NCBI RefSeq assembly: GCF_052119705.1 | Contig: NZ_JBGQOP010000005.1 | Span: 1-64,000, forward strand | DNA length: 64,000 bases | From: Oceanimonas sp052119705 | GTDB taxonomy: Bacteria > Pseudomonadota > Gammaproteobacteria > Enterobacterales > Aeromonadaceae | Reading direction: 5' to 3' | Shown here: positions 16,021 to 24,097 of the stretch, piece after piece | How positions within the stretch are numbered: the stretch's first letter is position 1 | Layout: the number at the start of each line of letters is the position of its first letter | The notes under the pieces: model-generated | The model's database searches: none | What the model saw: the letters and a program-made list of their open reading frames with translations, nothing else | What the model was told of the DNA's origin: nothing | Program-made: the position numbers and the translations under genes

Positions 16021-18857
16021 TGACGCCACCCCTGATCCCCGCTAATGAGTGGCAGCGCATGCAAGCGCTGTTAAAGACAGGCCTGCTCGATAGCCAGCCC
16101 GAAGCGGGCTTTGATCGGATAACCCGCATTGCTCAGCAGACCTTTGGGGTGGAGATCGCCTTAGTCTCTTTGATTGATACCGATCGGCAGTGGTTTAAAT
16201 CTCGTCAAGGGTTGGCTGCCTGTGAAACCCACCGCAATCTCTCTTTTTGCGGTCATGCCATCTTAGATGAAGCGGTATTTATTGTGGAAGATGCGCTGCG
16301 TGACCCGCGCTTCGCCGATAATCCGCTGGTGCTCGATGCCCCTTATATTCGCTTCTACGCCGGTGCACCTTTGCATGACAGTGACGGCCACAGACTGGGC
16401 ACCTTATGTATTATTGATCCCAAGCCGCGGGTGTTTAGCGAGCAAGATGCCCAGCTACTGCGTGAATTAGCGGATTGTGTAGAAGAGCAAATTCGCCAAC
16501 GTCAATTGTTAGCGCTGAGTCAGGCGTTGGAAACAAGTGAAGCCAGAGCTCAGCTAGTTATTGCCAACGCCAGTGTCGGCACTTGGCAGTGGGATCTTCA
16601 GACTCAAGAGTGTGAGTTTAATGAGCGTTGGGCGCAGATGTTAGGCTATCAACTATTCGAGTTAACCCCCATCGACATCGAAACTTGGCGCAGTCGCTTG
16701 CATCCAAAAGATTCGCTTGAGTTGGCGAGTTTATTAACGCGCTATCTTGGTGGCCTTGAGCCCAAATATGAATACAAATATCGCATGCGCCATAAGGCTG
16801 GCCATTGGGTCTGGGTACAAAGCCATGGTCAAGTGGTAAGTCGAGACGCTCAAGGCCAAGCACTAAAAATGTATGGCTCGCACATGGATATTACTGCCGA
16901 ACATCTGGCCTTGGTGCAGCTAGAGCGTAAAAACCAAGCGTTAGCGCTACTAAATTGCATCTCGTTTGAATTAACGGGCAGCCTAGATGAAAAAATTACG
17001 CAGGCGCTGACTTTAGGTTGTCATTTTTTAGCATTAGACATAGGGATTGCCAGCGAAATTATCGGTGATGTCTATGCCGTGCGCTGGGCCTCAGCCCCTC
17101 CTGAGATGGGCATAGTGCCAGGGCTGAACTTTGCGCTGGAGCAGACTTATTGCCAGTTATTGATGCAACAGACAGGGATATTGGGCATCAGTCACATGGG
17201 CGAGTCTGCTTTTAAGCATGAAGCTTGTTATCAGCAATTAGGGCTAGAAAGTTATCTGGCGATTCGCTTAGAGGTGGATGGTCAGTTGTTTGGCACCCTT
17301 AATTTCTCAGATACCCAAGTTCGAGAGCTGGCTTTTGATGACACCGACTCTATGTTTTTAGGGCTACTGGCACACTGGCTGGGCGAGATGCTGAGTACCA
17401 AGCTGCGTGAAGAACGCCTAACTAAGTTGCTCGATCAAATGCCCGGCATGTTGTTTCAGTACCGACAATGGCCAGATGGCCATATTAGCTTTCCTTATAG
17501 CAGCAGCGGCATTAAAAATTTTTATGGCACCACTCCCGCACAGGTGTTTCAAGATGCGGGTCAGATTTTTGACCGTGTCTATAAGCCTGATTTAGCACAA
17601 ATACAGCAGTCGATTGCGCTGTCTGAACGCCAGCTCAGCACTTGGTATGACCAATATCGTATCGTGCAGACCGATGGCAGCTTGCGTTGGGTGGAGGGGC
17701 GTTCTCAACCGGAGCGCTTAGAAGATGGTAGCACCATCTGGCATGGTTATCTGGTCGACATTCAAGCCGAAAAAGAAGCCGAGCTGGCGCTGGCGGCGAG
17801 TGAGCAGCGGCTACGCAGTTTATTTGATCTGTCATCCATTGGTATCGCATTGAATGACTTTCAAACTGGCGACTTTATCGATGTAAATCAGGCGCTGCTC
17901 GACAGCTCGGGTTTTCAGAAAGAACAGTTGTTGGCCTTAGATTATCGGCAATTAACCCCAGTCGAGTATCAGTCTCAAGATAAACGCGCCTTAGCCGAGC
18001 TGCAGGTCTGTGGCCGTTGTACGCCTTACGAAAAAGAATATTTCCGTTGGGACGGCAGCCGCTTTCCAGTCCGCCAGCAAGGAGTCTTGGTCACCGAAGC
18101 CGATGGTCGCTCGTTATTATGGTCGTTGGTCGAAGATATTTCTGAACTGAAAAAAGTGGATCAGCTACAAAAAGAATTTGTGGCCACCGTTAGCCATGAA
18201 TTGCGCACTCCCTTAACCTCTATCACCGGCTCCTTGGGGCTGTTAGTGCAAGGCGTGCTGGGCGAGTTGCCGGAGAAAGTGGTGCAATTATTGCGCGTGG
18301 CTTATCACAACAGTCAGCGCTTAAATTTATTGATCAATGACTTGCTCGATATTGAAAAACTGGCTGCCGGCAAGATGCCGTTTGATATGCAAAGCCATGA
18401 TTTAACTAGTCTCGTAAACGCATCCATTCATTTGAATCAACCTTTAGGCAAGGAGCGATCTGTGCAATTGGCCCTTGTCGCCTATGTGCCCGGTGCTCGG
18501 GTACACACAGATAAAGACAGATTCTTACAAGCGCTCTCTAACCTACAGGCGAACGCCATTAAGTTTTCACCCAAAGGCGGGCACGTAACTGTGAGTATTG
18601 AACGCGCGGCTTTAGGTTATTGGCGAGTGCGAGTACAAGATGAAGGCGAGGGCGTGCCGTTGAGTTTTAAAGATCGAGTCTTTGAAAAGTTCGCCCAAGC
18701 CGATAGCTCAGACTCCCGTCAAAAAGGCGGCACCGGCTTAGGTCTTGCCATCACCAAGGAATTAATGGCGCGTATGCAGGGCCAAGTAGATTATGAATCC
18801 TTGCCCGGCCAAGGCGCTTGTTTTTGGTTGGAGGTACCTGCAGCGGGTGAGGCGTGA
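16020..18857 (+). CDS. soluble GAF/PAS multi-sensor histidine kinase
   Basis: 945 residues from the ATG at 16020, which overlaps the previous stop; a longer frame from 15951 lies inside the upstream gene. The N-terminal GAF domain has HRNLSFCGHAI and AGAPLHDSDGHRLGTLCI. A PAS domain with PAC follows (about 180-300), then a second GAF-like region (about 320-460), two more PAS domains (about 470-600 and 610-720), and HisKA with H726 in TVSHELRTPLTS. The HATPase has FSPKGGHV, DEGEGVP and GTGLGLAITKEL. The N-box reads NLQANAIKF rather than the usual NLxxNAxKF with Ile/Leu-Ser, a mild deviation. No membrane helices are evident, so cytoplasmic sensing is likely. Confidence 0.9.
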   Translation: MTPPLIPANEWQRMQALLKTGLLDSQPEAGFDRITRIAQQTFGVEIALVSLIDTDRQWFKSRQGLAACETHRNLSFCGHAILDEAVFIVEDALRDPRFADNPLVLDAPYIRFYAGAPLHDSDGHRLGTLCIIDPKPRVFSEQDAQLLRELADCVEEQIRQRQLLALSQALETSEARAQLVIANASVGTWQWDLQTQECEFNERWAQMLGYQLFELTPIDIETWRSRLHPKDSLELASLLTRYLGGLEPKYEYKYRMRHKAGHWVWVQSHGQVVSRDAQGQALKMYGSHMDITAEHLALVQLERKNQALALLNCISFELTGSLDEKITQALTLGCHFLALDIGIASEIIGDVYAVRWASAPPEMGIVPGLNFALEQTYCQLLMQQTGILGISHMGESAFKHEACYQQLGLESYLAIRLEVDGQLFGTLNFSDTQVRELAFDDTDSMFLGLLAHWLGEMLSTKLREERLTKLLDQMPGMLFQYRQWPDGHISFPYSSSGIKNFYGTTPAQVFQDAGQIFDRVYKPDLAQIQQSIALSERQLSTWYDQYRIVQTDGSLRWVEGRSQPERLEDGSTIWHGYLVDIQAEKEAELALAASEQRLRSLFDLSSIGIALNDFQTGDFIDVNQALLDSSGFQKEQLLALDYRQLTPVEYQSQDKRALAELQVCGRCTPYEKEYFRWDGSRFPVRQQGVLVTEADGRSLLWSLVEDISELKKVDQLQKEFVATVSHELRTPLTSITGSLGLLVQGVLGELPEKVVQLLRVAYHNSQRLNLLINDLLDIEKLAAGKMPFDMQSHDLTSLVNASIHLNQPLGKERSVQLALVAYVPGARVHTDKDRFLQALSNLQANAIKFSPKGGHVTVSIERAALGYWRVRVQDEGEGVPLSFKDRVFEKFAQADSSDSRQKGGTGLGLAITKELMARMQGQVDYESLPGQGACFWLEVPAAGEA

Positions 18858-19017
18858 AGGGTGAGTGGTGAGGAGTAAAGAGCCATAAAAAAACCGAACC
18901 TGCTGGGTTCGGTTTTTTCTTGCGCTTGCCCTAAATGGATCGAGCAAATTTGTCAAACGACGCAGGTATAAGTAAAGGCGTTAGGCACCTCACTTTTTAC
19001 ACCTCATGCCTCACCCA
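18848..19017. repeat. family 3 paired-arm repeat (GTGAGG/CCTCAC)
   Basis: G-rich arm GTGAGGCGTGAAGGGTGAG begins at 18848, and the complementary C-rich arm (CACCTCACTTTTTACACCTC and on to CATGCCTCACCC) lies at about 18985-19015. A terminator sits between the arms. Six further pairs occur in the window (25096, 46402, 48644, 51520, 60762, 62893). Confidence 0.6.
18888..18918 (+). terminator. terminator after the histidine kinase pair
   Basis: AAAAAACCGAACC (18888-18900) pairs exactly with GGTTCGGTTTTTT (18906-18918). It is A/T-flanked on both sides, so it may also serve rsuA transcripts from the minus strand. Confidence 0.9.
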
Positions 19018-19020
19018 TAA

Positions 19021-19704
19021 CTAAATCGACGCCACTTCTTCGGCAGTCAGGTAGCGCCATTGACCCTCGGGTAAGTCGCCCAGCACTATCTCAGCGACTT
19101 GCAGGCGGTGCAACGCCACCACAAAGTTACCGACGGCGGCAAACATACGCTTCACCTGATGATACTTACCTTCTTGTATGGTGAGTAACACACGAGTGGC
19201 AGTCACAGTCTCAAGCTGGGCAGGCAAGGTGGGCTTATCTTCGCCGTGTAGCATAATGCCCTCGGCAAACAGCGTCGCCACGTCCATGGCTAACGGCTCT
19301 GCTAAGTCTACCTGATAAACTTTTTTGCAAGCATGCTTAGGCGCACGCAAGCGATGGGACCATTGGCCATCGTCGGTCAGCAACAAGGCGCCGGTAGTGT
19401 CTACATCTAAGCGGCCGGCGCATTGAATGCCGCGGCATAGCTCGGGGGGCAGCAGTTGTAACACACAAGGATGAGCATCATCTTGGGTGGCACTAATAAA
19501 GCCTGCGGGTTTGTGTAATAACACATACCGCGCCTTAGGCTCGCCGAGTAAACGACCCTCTAAACACACTGCTTGACCATTAATTTGTTGGTCGCTTTTT
19601 TTTACTATTTCACCGTCTACGGTGACCTCGCCCCTGTGTAAGGCTTTTTTAACCACAGTACGGGTCTGGCCCGTGGCTTCCGCTAAGAATCGGTCGAGAC
19701 GCAT
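19021..19704 (-). CDS. rsuA: 16S rRNA pseudouridine(516) synthase
   Basis: 227 residues (E. coli RsuA 231). An N-terminal S4 RNA-binding domain (about 1-55, MRLDRFLAEATGQTRTVVKKAL) precedes the pseudouridine synthase domain. The catalytic Asp is in CAGRLDVDTTGALLLTDDG near residue 100, and the C-terminal motif YHQVKRMFAAVGN is conserved. The start codon overlaps the engB stop by one base, so the two are translated together. Both act on ribosome maturation. Confidence 0.93.
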   Translation of the reverse strand: MRLDRFLAEATGQTRTVVKKALHRGEVTVDGEIVKKSDQQINGQAVCLEGRLLGEPKARYVLLHKPAGFISATQDDAHPCVLQLLPPELCRGIQCAGRLDVDTTGALLLTDDGQWSHRLRAPKHACKKVYQVDLAEPLAMDVATLFAEGIMLHGEDKPTLPAQLETVTATRVLLTIQEGKYHQVKRMFAAVGNFVVALHRLQVAEIVLGDLPEGQWRYLTAEEVASI

Positions 19705-20378
19705 TAGGCCTTGTCACCTTGGTTAGCGAGAGTGTCACCTTGGTTAGCATCGGCATTATCTTCTGCAAATGCATCTTCGTTTAACCAGGCGTGGAGTACT
19801 TCTTTGGCTTTATCTACGCCTAAGCCTTTCAGTGAGCTAAAAGATTCGACGCGAATGTCGCCGCCAAACGCTTTTACCGCTTCACGCACGCGTAATACTT
19901 CGGAGTTACGCGGGCCGGGTTTGAGCTTGTCACTCTTGGTGAGCAGCGCCAGTACCGGTAAGTTACTTTCACTCGCCCACTGCAGCAGTTGTGTGTCTAT
20001 GTCTTTTAGAGGGTGGCGAATATCCATCAGTACCACTAAGCCTTTGAGGCTATCGCGCTTTTGCAGATAAACGGATAAGGCCGCCTGCCATTTTAGCTTC
20101 ATTTCTTGCGGTACTTTGGCGTAGCCGTAACCGGGCAAGTCGATTAAACGTTTACCTGGGCTAAGCTCAAACACGTTAATCAGCTGAGTACGTCCCGGTG
20201 TCTTACTGATGCGCGCCAAACTTTTCTGTTGGGTAATGGTATTTAAGGCCGATGATTTGCCCGCATTAGAGCGTCCTGCAAAGGCGATTTCTACGCCGGT
20301 ATCGGCGGGCATTTGTGTAATATCAGGCGCACTGGTAATAAAGCGGGCGCTGTTAAAACTTATCTGTTTGTTATCCAA
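19704..20378 (-). CDS. engB: ribosome biogenesis GTPase EngB/YsxC
   Basis: 224 residues; essential GTPase for large-subunit assembly. G1 GRSNAGKSS is near 31-39, G3 DLPGYGYA near 80, G4 TKSDKL near 148, with the conserved MDIRHPLKD motif. Close to E. coli YihA through residue 205. The C-terminal tail has a small tandem duplication: TGTCACCTTGGTTAGC occurs at 19712-19727 and 19733-19748, giving two NQGD copies. In E. coli this gene sits next to polA; here polA is about 16 kb away because the thiD, mnh and signalling genes intervene. Confidence 0.96.
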   Translation of the reverse strand: MDNKQISFNSARFITSAPDITQMPADTGVEIAFAGRSNAGKSSALNTITQQKSLARISKTPGRTQLINVFELSPGKRLIDLPGYGYAKVPQEMKLKWQAALSVYLQKRDSLKGLVVLMDIRHPLKDIDTQLLQWASESNLPVLALLTKSDKLKPGPRNSEVLRVREAVKAFGGDIRVESFSSLKGLGVDKAKEVLHAWLNEDAFAEDNADANQGDTLANQGDKA

Positions 20379-20521
20379 TATGAATTCCTCTGGGTTCTGA
20401 TGCCGCTTTACTTACTTTCTTGCAAATTAATTGTAGAATAGAGTCGTTTTTTGAATCGCATTGTAACATGCCCTTGTCGGTATGTGATCTGGAAGCTCTA
20501 ACAACGAGAAGTCGCAACGTC

Positions 20522-21139
20522 ATGAAAAAAATTGTTTTCACGCTAGTCTTAATGCTCGGAGTGGTTGGTGTCGCCCAAGCTCAGGGCGACGTAGAAGCAG
20601 GTAAAGCCAAGTCAGCCACCTGTGCTGCTTGTCATGGCCCTGATGGCAACAGCCCAATCGACATGTACCCTAAATTGGCGGGTCAGCACGCTTCTTATTT
20701 AGCTAAGCAATTAGCTAACTATAAGGCTGCTGCTACCGGTGGTGAAGGTCGTGCCAACGCCATCATGGGTGGTATGGCCATGCCTTTATCTGAACAAGAT
20801 ATGGCAGATTTAGCAGCTTACTTCGCCAGCCAAGCCATTACACCTATCGCAACCCCTGAAGACGTAGTAAAACAGGGTGCCGCGTTATACCAAGGTGGTG
20901 ATATTGAACGCGGCGTAACTGCCTGTGTTGCTTGTCATGGCCCACGGGGCGAAGGCTTGGAAGCGGCTAAGTTTCCTAGTTTAACTGGCCAGCATCCTAA
21001 GTATATTGCTGAGCAGTTACATCTGTTTCGCACCGGTGAGCGTAATAACGATCCCAACGGTATGATGCGCAGCATAGCCGCTAAGCTGACCGATCAAGAC
21101 ATAGAAGTTTTGTCTAAGTACGTAGCTGGTCTGCATTAA
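20522..21139 (+). CDS. periplasmic diheme cytochrome c4
   Basis: 205 residues from the ATG at 20522; an in-frame start at 20420 would add 34 residues before the signal peptide and is rejected. The signal peptide MKKIVFTLVLMLGVVGVAQA is followed by two homologous c-type domains, with heme motifs CAACH (about 35) and CVACH (about 135) and distal Met candidates in the GMAMPL and NGMMRSIA loops. It likely passes electrons to terminal oxidases or denitrification enzymes. It is divergent from engB, as in several marine gammaproteobacteria. Confidence 0.93.
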   Translation: MKKIVFTLVLMLGVVGVAQAQGDVEAGKAKSATCAACHGPDGNSPIDMYPKLAGQHASYLAKQLANYKAAATGGEGRANAIMGGMAMPLSEQDMADLAAYFASQAITPIATPEDVVKQGAALYQGGDIERGVTACVACHGPRGEGLEAAKFPSLTGQHPKYIAEQLHLFRTGERNNDPNGMMRSIAAKLTDQDIEVLSKYVAGLH

Positions 21140-21149
21140 TAATGATATT

Positions 21150-21170
21150 TGGGGGCTTATGCCCCCAGTT
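21150..21170 (+). terminator. probable terminator of the cytochrome c4 gene
   Basis: TGGGGGC (21150-21156) and GCCCCCA (21161-21167) form a 7-bp GC-rich stem with loop TTAT. The following T-tract is interrupted (GTTTGCTTGGTTT). Confidence 0.6.
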
Positions 21171-21484
21171 TGCTTGGTTTCCTCCATGCCTGCCCTGTTG
21201 CACTACCTGAACCGCCTCTTTTGTTCTCATTCTGAATCGCCTTTATTTTGGCAAGATACCGTTGCGCTATGTTAGGTGAACGGGGTCGCGGCCTAATTTT
21301 TGTCGATCCTGACAAATGACAGAGGCAAGCGTCGCCGAATATGAGTAGGCTTGGTATACGCAGGCGGTAATCCAGCAGATAGGTGATCAAGGCGGCTTGG
21401 CTCACTGTTACTCACCACCAGATCCCTTTGAGTTCGCCTTTAGCCAGCTCATAAGACGACATAATTTTATACACCGGAGTCCAT
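21171..21484. other. 314-bp interval without a recognised gene
   Basis: A minus-strand open frame of 82 codons (21157-21405) crosses this interval. Its predicted protein is basic with a Gly/Ser-rich tail and resembles no family that I know, and its end runs into the cytochrome terminator. It is left uncalled as a gene. The right end holds the ribosome site (CCGGAG) of yihI. Confidence 0.3.
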
Positions 21485-22123
21485 ATGACACGCATTAAAA
21501 AAACCCGTACCCAGGGTCCAGCAGCTGGCTCTTCTCGCAAAGACAGCCGGGAAACGCCAGCGCAGGCTAAAGAGCGCCAGCGTAAGGCAGGACGTAAAGG
21601 GTTGGCAGCCGGTTCCCGCCAAAACGTACCCGAACTAAAAGCGCAGGCCAACGAACAGCAAGCGCCAAAAGATCCACGACATGGTTCTAAAAAGCCGGTG
21701 GCCTTAGGTGTGACTAACGAGCCGACCGCAGAGCAACTGCAAGCCGCCGCCGCTAAAAAAGCGGCTAAGGCCGCGAACAAAGCTGCGAATAAGGTTGCCG
21801 CTGAGCAAGCTAAGATAGCCAAAATTGAAGTAGTAGACGACGAAGCGCTGCCAGAGTTAACGCCTGAGCAAGAGTTAGAACAACTTGAGAACGACGACCG
21901 TTTAAATGGTTTGTTGGATCAAGTGGATGCAGGCAAAAAGCTTAGCAAAGCCGATGCCAGCTGGTTGGACAAAAGACTGGCTCGTCACCAACAATTGCTT
22001 GAGCAATTGGGCTTGCTGGACGACGAAGATGAAGAGTCGAACGAAGGCGATGACTTATGGACCCGCTTTATGGATGCAGAGTTTGATCCTGCGCAATATG
22101 AGGATAAGGAACATAAGTCATGA
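21485..22123 (+). CDS. yihI: Der GTPase-activating protein YihI
   Basis: 212 residues (E. coli 169). A very basic, Lys/Arg/Ala-rich, probably disordered N-terminus is followed by the conserved acidic C-terminal module: LTPEQELEQLENDDRLNGLL and LDKRLARHQQLLEQLGLL, then an Asp/Glu tail. In E. coli YihI stimulates GTP hydrolysis by Der (EngA) and so tunes 50S assembly. The length difference is in the Ala/Lys-rich middle. It overlaps the DUF2489 gene by 4 bp and precedes hemN, as in related genera. Confidence 0.9.
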   Translation: MTRIKKTRTQGPAAGSSRKDSRETPAQAKERQRKAGRKGLAAGSRQNVPELKAQANEQQAPKDPRHGSKKPVALGVTNEPTAEQLQAAAAKKAAKAANKAANKVAAEQAKIAKIEVVDDEALPELTPEQELEQLENDDRLNGLLDQVDAGKKLSKADASWLDKRLARHQQLLEQLGLLDDEDEESNEGDDLWTRFMDAEFDPAQYEDKEHKS

Positions 22124-22578
22124 TCCCAGCTTGGTTAATTGCCGCCCTAGTGGGCGGCCTTATCATCTTGGCCTTGGCCATTTACGCGGGTAAGTTACTG
22201 GCACAGGTGAAGTTACAACGCCTGCACCAAGCCCAAGCGGTGAGCGCACGCAACGAGCGTATTCTAGAAAGCATTCGCACCATAGCGCTGGCCGTTAGCC
22301 AAGAGCAGTGCAACGAATCAGAAGGCGCGATTCGCTTAACCAACCTGTTGAATGCGTTGCAATTTAGCGAGCCAAGAGACTTCGGTAGTGACTATCCGGC
22401 TTTGTATACGCTGTACGAAAAAGTAAAAGACATGCCGACCCATCAGGCTCGTCAAGAATTAAAGCGCAATGAAATCATGCGTTTAGATGTACAACGCGCC
22501 GGCTTTGAATTAGAGCTTGCAGCACAAATTAAAATAGAGGCAAAAGCGCTTGCGGGGTTAACACTGCCCGGCGCTTAA
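22120..22578 (+). CDS. DUF2489 membrane-anchored protein
   Basis: 152 residues. One N-terminal membrane helix (about 3-25, IAALVGGLIILALAIYAGKLL) is followed by a cytoplasmic helical domain containing LESIRTIALAVSQEQCNESEGAIRL and the PRDFGSDYPALYTLYEKVKDMP segment typical of DUF2489. Function unknown. It is embedded between yihI (ATGA overlap) and hemN (14 bp), a conserved order in Vibrio, Shewanella and Aeromonas relatives. Confidence 0.85.
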   Translation: MIPAWLIAALVGGLIILALAIYAGKLLAQVKLQRLHQAQAVSARNERILESIRTIALAVSQEQCNESEGAIRLTNLLNALQFSEPRDFGSDYPALYTLYEKVKDMPTHQARQELKRNEIMRLDVQRAGFELELAAQIKIEAKALAGLTLPGA

Positions 22579-22592
22579 GCCGGGGAGAGTTT

Positions 22593-23963
22593 ATGACAGC
22601 ACAAATAGAGTGGGATCAGGCGCTGATCGAGAAATATAATTATTCTGGTCCGCGTTATACCTCGTATCCAACGGCGATGGAGTTTAGCGAAGACTTTGGT
22701 ATGCCAGAGTTAGCAGTCGCCGCCGCGAGTTATCCTGAGCGCCCTTTGTCGCTTTATGTGCATATCCCGTTTTGCCATAAGCTCTGTTATTACTGTGGCT
22801 GCAATAAAGTCATTACGCGCCATCAGAGCAAAGCCGATCCTTATCTTGATTACCTAGAGCTAGAAATAAAACGCTTAGCGCCGCAGTTTGCTGGGCGTAC
22901 CGTCACTCAGTTACATTGGGGCGGCGGCACACCGACATTTTTAACAGAGCCGCAAATTCGCCGTTTGAATAGCCTGTTGCGCGAGCACTTTAACTTTGCC
23001 GAGCAAGGCGAATACAGTCTCGAGATAGATCCGCGTAAAATTGAGCTGAGCCTATTAGACGTACTCAAAGACGTGGGTTTTAATCGTATTAGCTTAGGCG
23101 TACAAGACTTTAATAAAGCGGTGCAGCAAATGGTCAACCGGGACCAAGATAACGACTTTATTAAGGCACTCGTGTTGCGCGCCGCCGAGTTAGGTTTTAG
23201 CTCTACCAACCTCGATTTAATTTACGGCCTGCCACTGCAGACGCCGGAAAGTTTTCAGCACACCTTAAAAGAAATCGTGGCGCTAAAGCCTGCCCGTTTG
23301 TCGGTCTTTAATTATGCGCACCTGCCGAGCCGTTTTGCCGCCCAGCGTAAACTTAACACCGCCGATATGCCGAGTCCGGCCAATAAGCTGTTGATGCTGG
23401 AGCAAAGCATTAACTTCTTAACCGAGCAAGGCTATCAGTTTATCGGTATGGACCATTTCGCGCTGCCGGATGACAGCCTCGCCATTGCCCAGCGTGAGGG
23501 TAAATTGCATCGTAATTTCCAAGGCTACACCACCCAAGGCGAGTGCGATTTATTGGGCTTAGGCGTGTCGGCAATCAGTATGCTAGGTGATGCTTACTCA
23601 CAAAATCACAAAGATTTAAAAGAGTATTACGCTCAGCTAGACAGCTTAGGCCATGCGCAAACAGTGGGTTACGCCTTAAATGAAGATGATTGTTTACGCC
23701 GCGACTTAATTAAAACGCTGATTTGTAACTTCGAGCTGGAATTTGCGCCACTCGAAGCCGAGTATCAGATTAGCTTTGCCGATTACTTCAGTGAGGACCT
23801 TAAGCTGCTACAAACCTTTATTGACGATGAACTGGTTACCATCAGCGATACGCACATTAAGGTGACGCTAAAAGGCGAGCTGCTGATCCGCAATATCTGT
23901 ATGTGCTTTGACGTGCACTTACGCCGCGAAACCCGTATGCGTCAGTTTTCAAGAGTGATTTAA
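22593..23963 (+). CDS. hemN: oxygen-independent coproporphyrinogen III oxidase
   Basis: 456 residues (E. coli 457). Radical SAM enzyme that decarboxylates coproporphyrinogen III to protoporphyrinogen IX without oxygen. The iron-sulfur motif is CHKLCYYCGC near residues 59-68, where CxxxCxxC binds the 4Fe-4S cluster and the following Cys is also HemN-typical. HWGGGTPTFL, SLEIDPR and YGLPLQTPESF are conserved further on. Last gene of the yihI unit; a strong bidirectional terminator follows. Confidence 0.97.
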   Translation: MTAQIEWDQALIEKYNYSGPRYTSYPTAMEFSEDFGMPELAVAAASYPERPLSLYVHIPFCHKLCYYCGCNKVITRHQSKADPYLDYLELEIKRLAPQFAGRTVTQLHWGGGTPTFLTEPQIRRLNSLLREHFNFAEQGEYSLEIDPRKIELSLLDVLKDVGFNRISLGVQDFNKAVQQMVNRDQDNDFIKALVLRAAELGFSSTNLDLIYGLPLQTPESFQHTLKEIVALKPARLSVFNYAHLPSRFAAQRKLNTADMPSPANKLLMLEQSINFLTEQGYQFIGMDHFALPDDSLAIAQREGKLHRNFQGYTTQGECDLLGLGVSAISMLGDAYSQNHKDLKEYYAQLDSLGHAQTVGYALNEDDCLRRDLIKTLICNFELEFAPLEAEYQISFADYFSEDLKLLQTFIDDELVTISDTHIKVTLKGELLIRNICMCFDVHLRRETRMRQFSRVI

Positions 23964-23966
23964 GAG

Positions 23967-24097
23967 CAGCGCCGAGCGCCCAGCACCAAGCTTAAACAAA
24001 AACACCGAGCCCAAAACTCGGTGTTTTTGTTTGGTAGGCCGTTTCAGCCAACCGGTTTTGCTTTTAGCTCGGCGCTTGGTGCGGGGCGCTGGGCGCT
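23967..24097. repeat. family 2 paired-arm repeat between hemN and add
   Basis: Left arm AGCGCCGAGCGCCCAGC starts at 23968 (continuing ACCAAGCTTAAACAAA). The complementary right arm, AGCTCGGCGCTTGGTGCG then GGGCGCTGGGCGCTAA, is at 24066-24099. The right arm lies inside the add coding sequence and encodes its last residues. Confidence 0.7.
23994..24032. terminator. bidirectional terminator between hemN and add
   Basis: Perfect 16-bp stem 23994-24009 with 24017-24032 (core ACACCGAG/CTCGGTGT), loop CCCAAAA, with A- and T-rich stem bases. Suits both convergent genes. Confidence 0.9.

Noticed and set aside
21157..21405. 82-codon minus-strand frame after cytochrome c4
   Set aside because: No recognised homology and its 3' end is in the neighbour's terminator; kept only as an unassigned interval.
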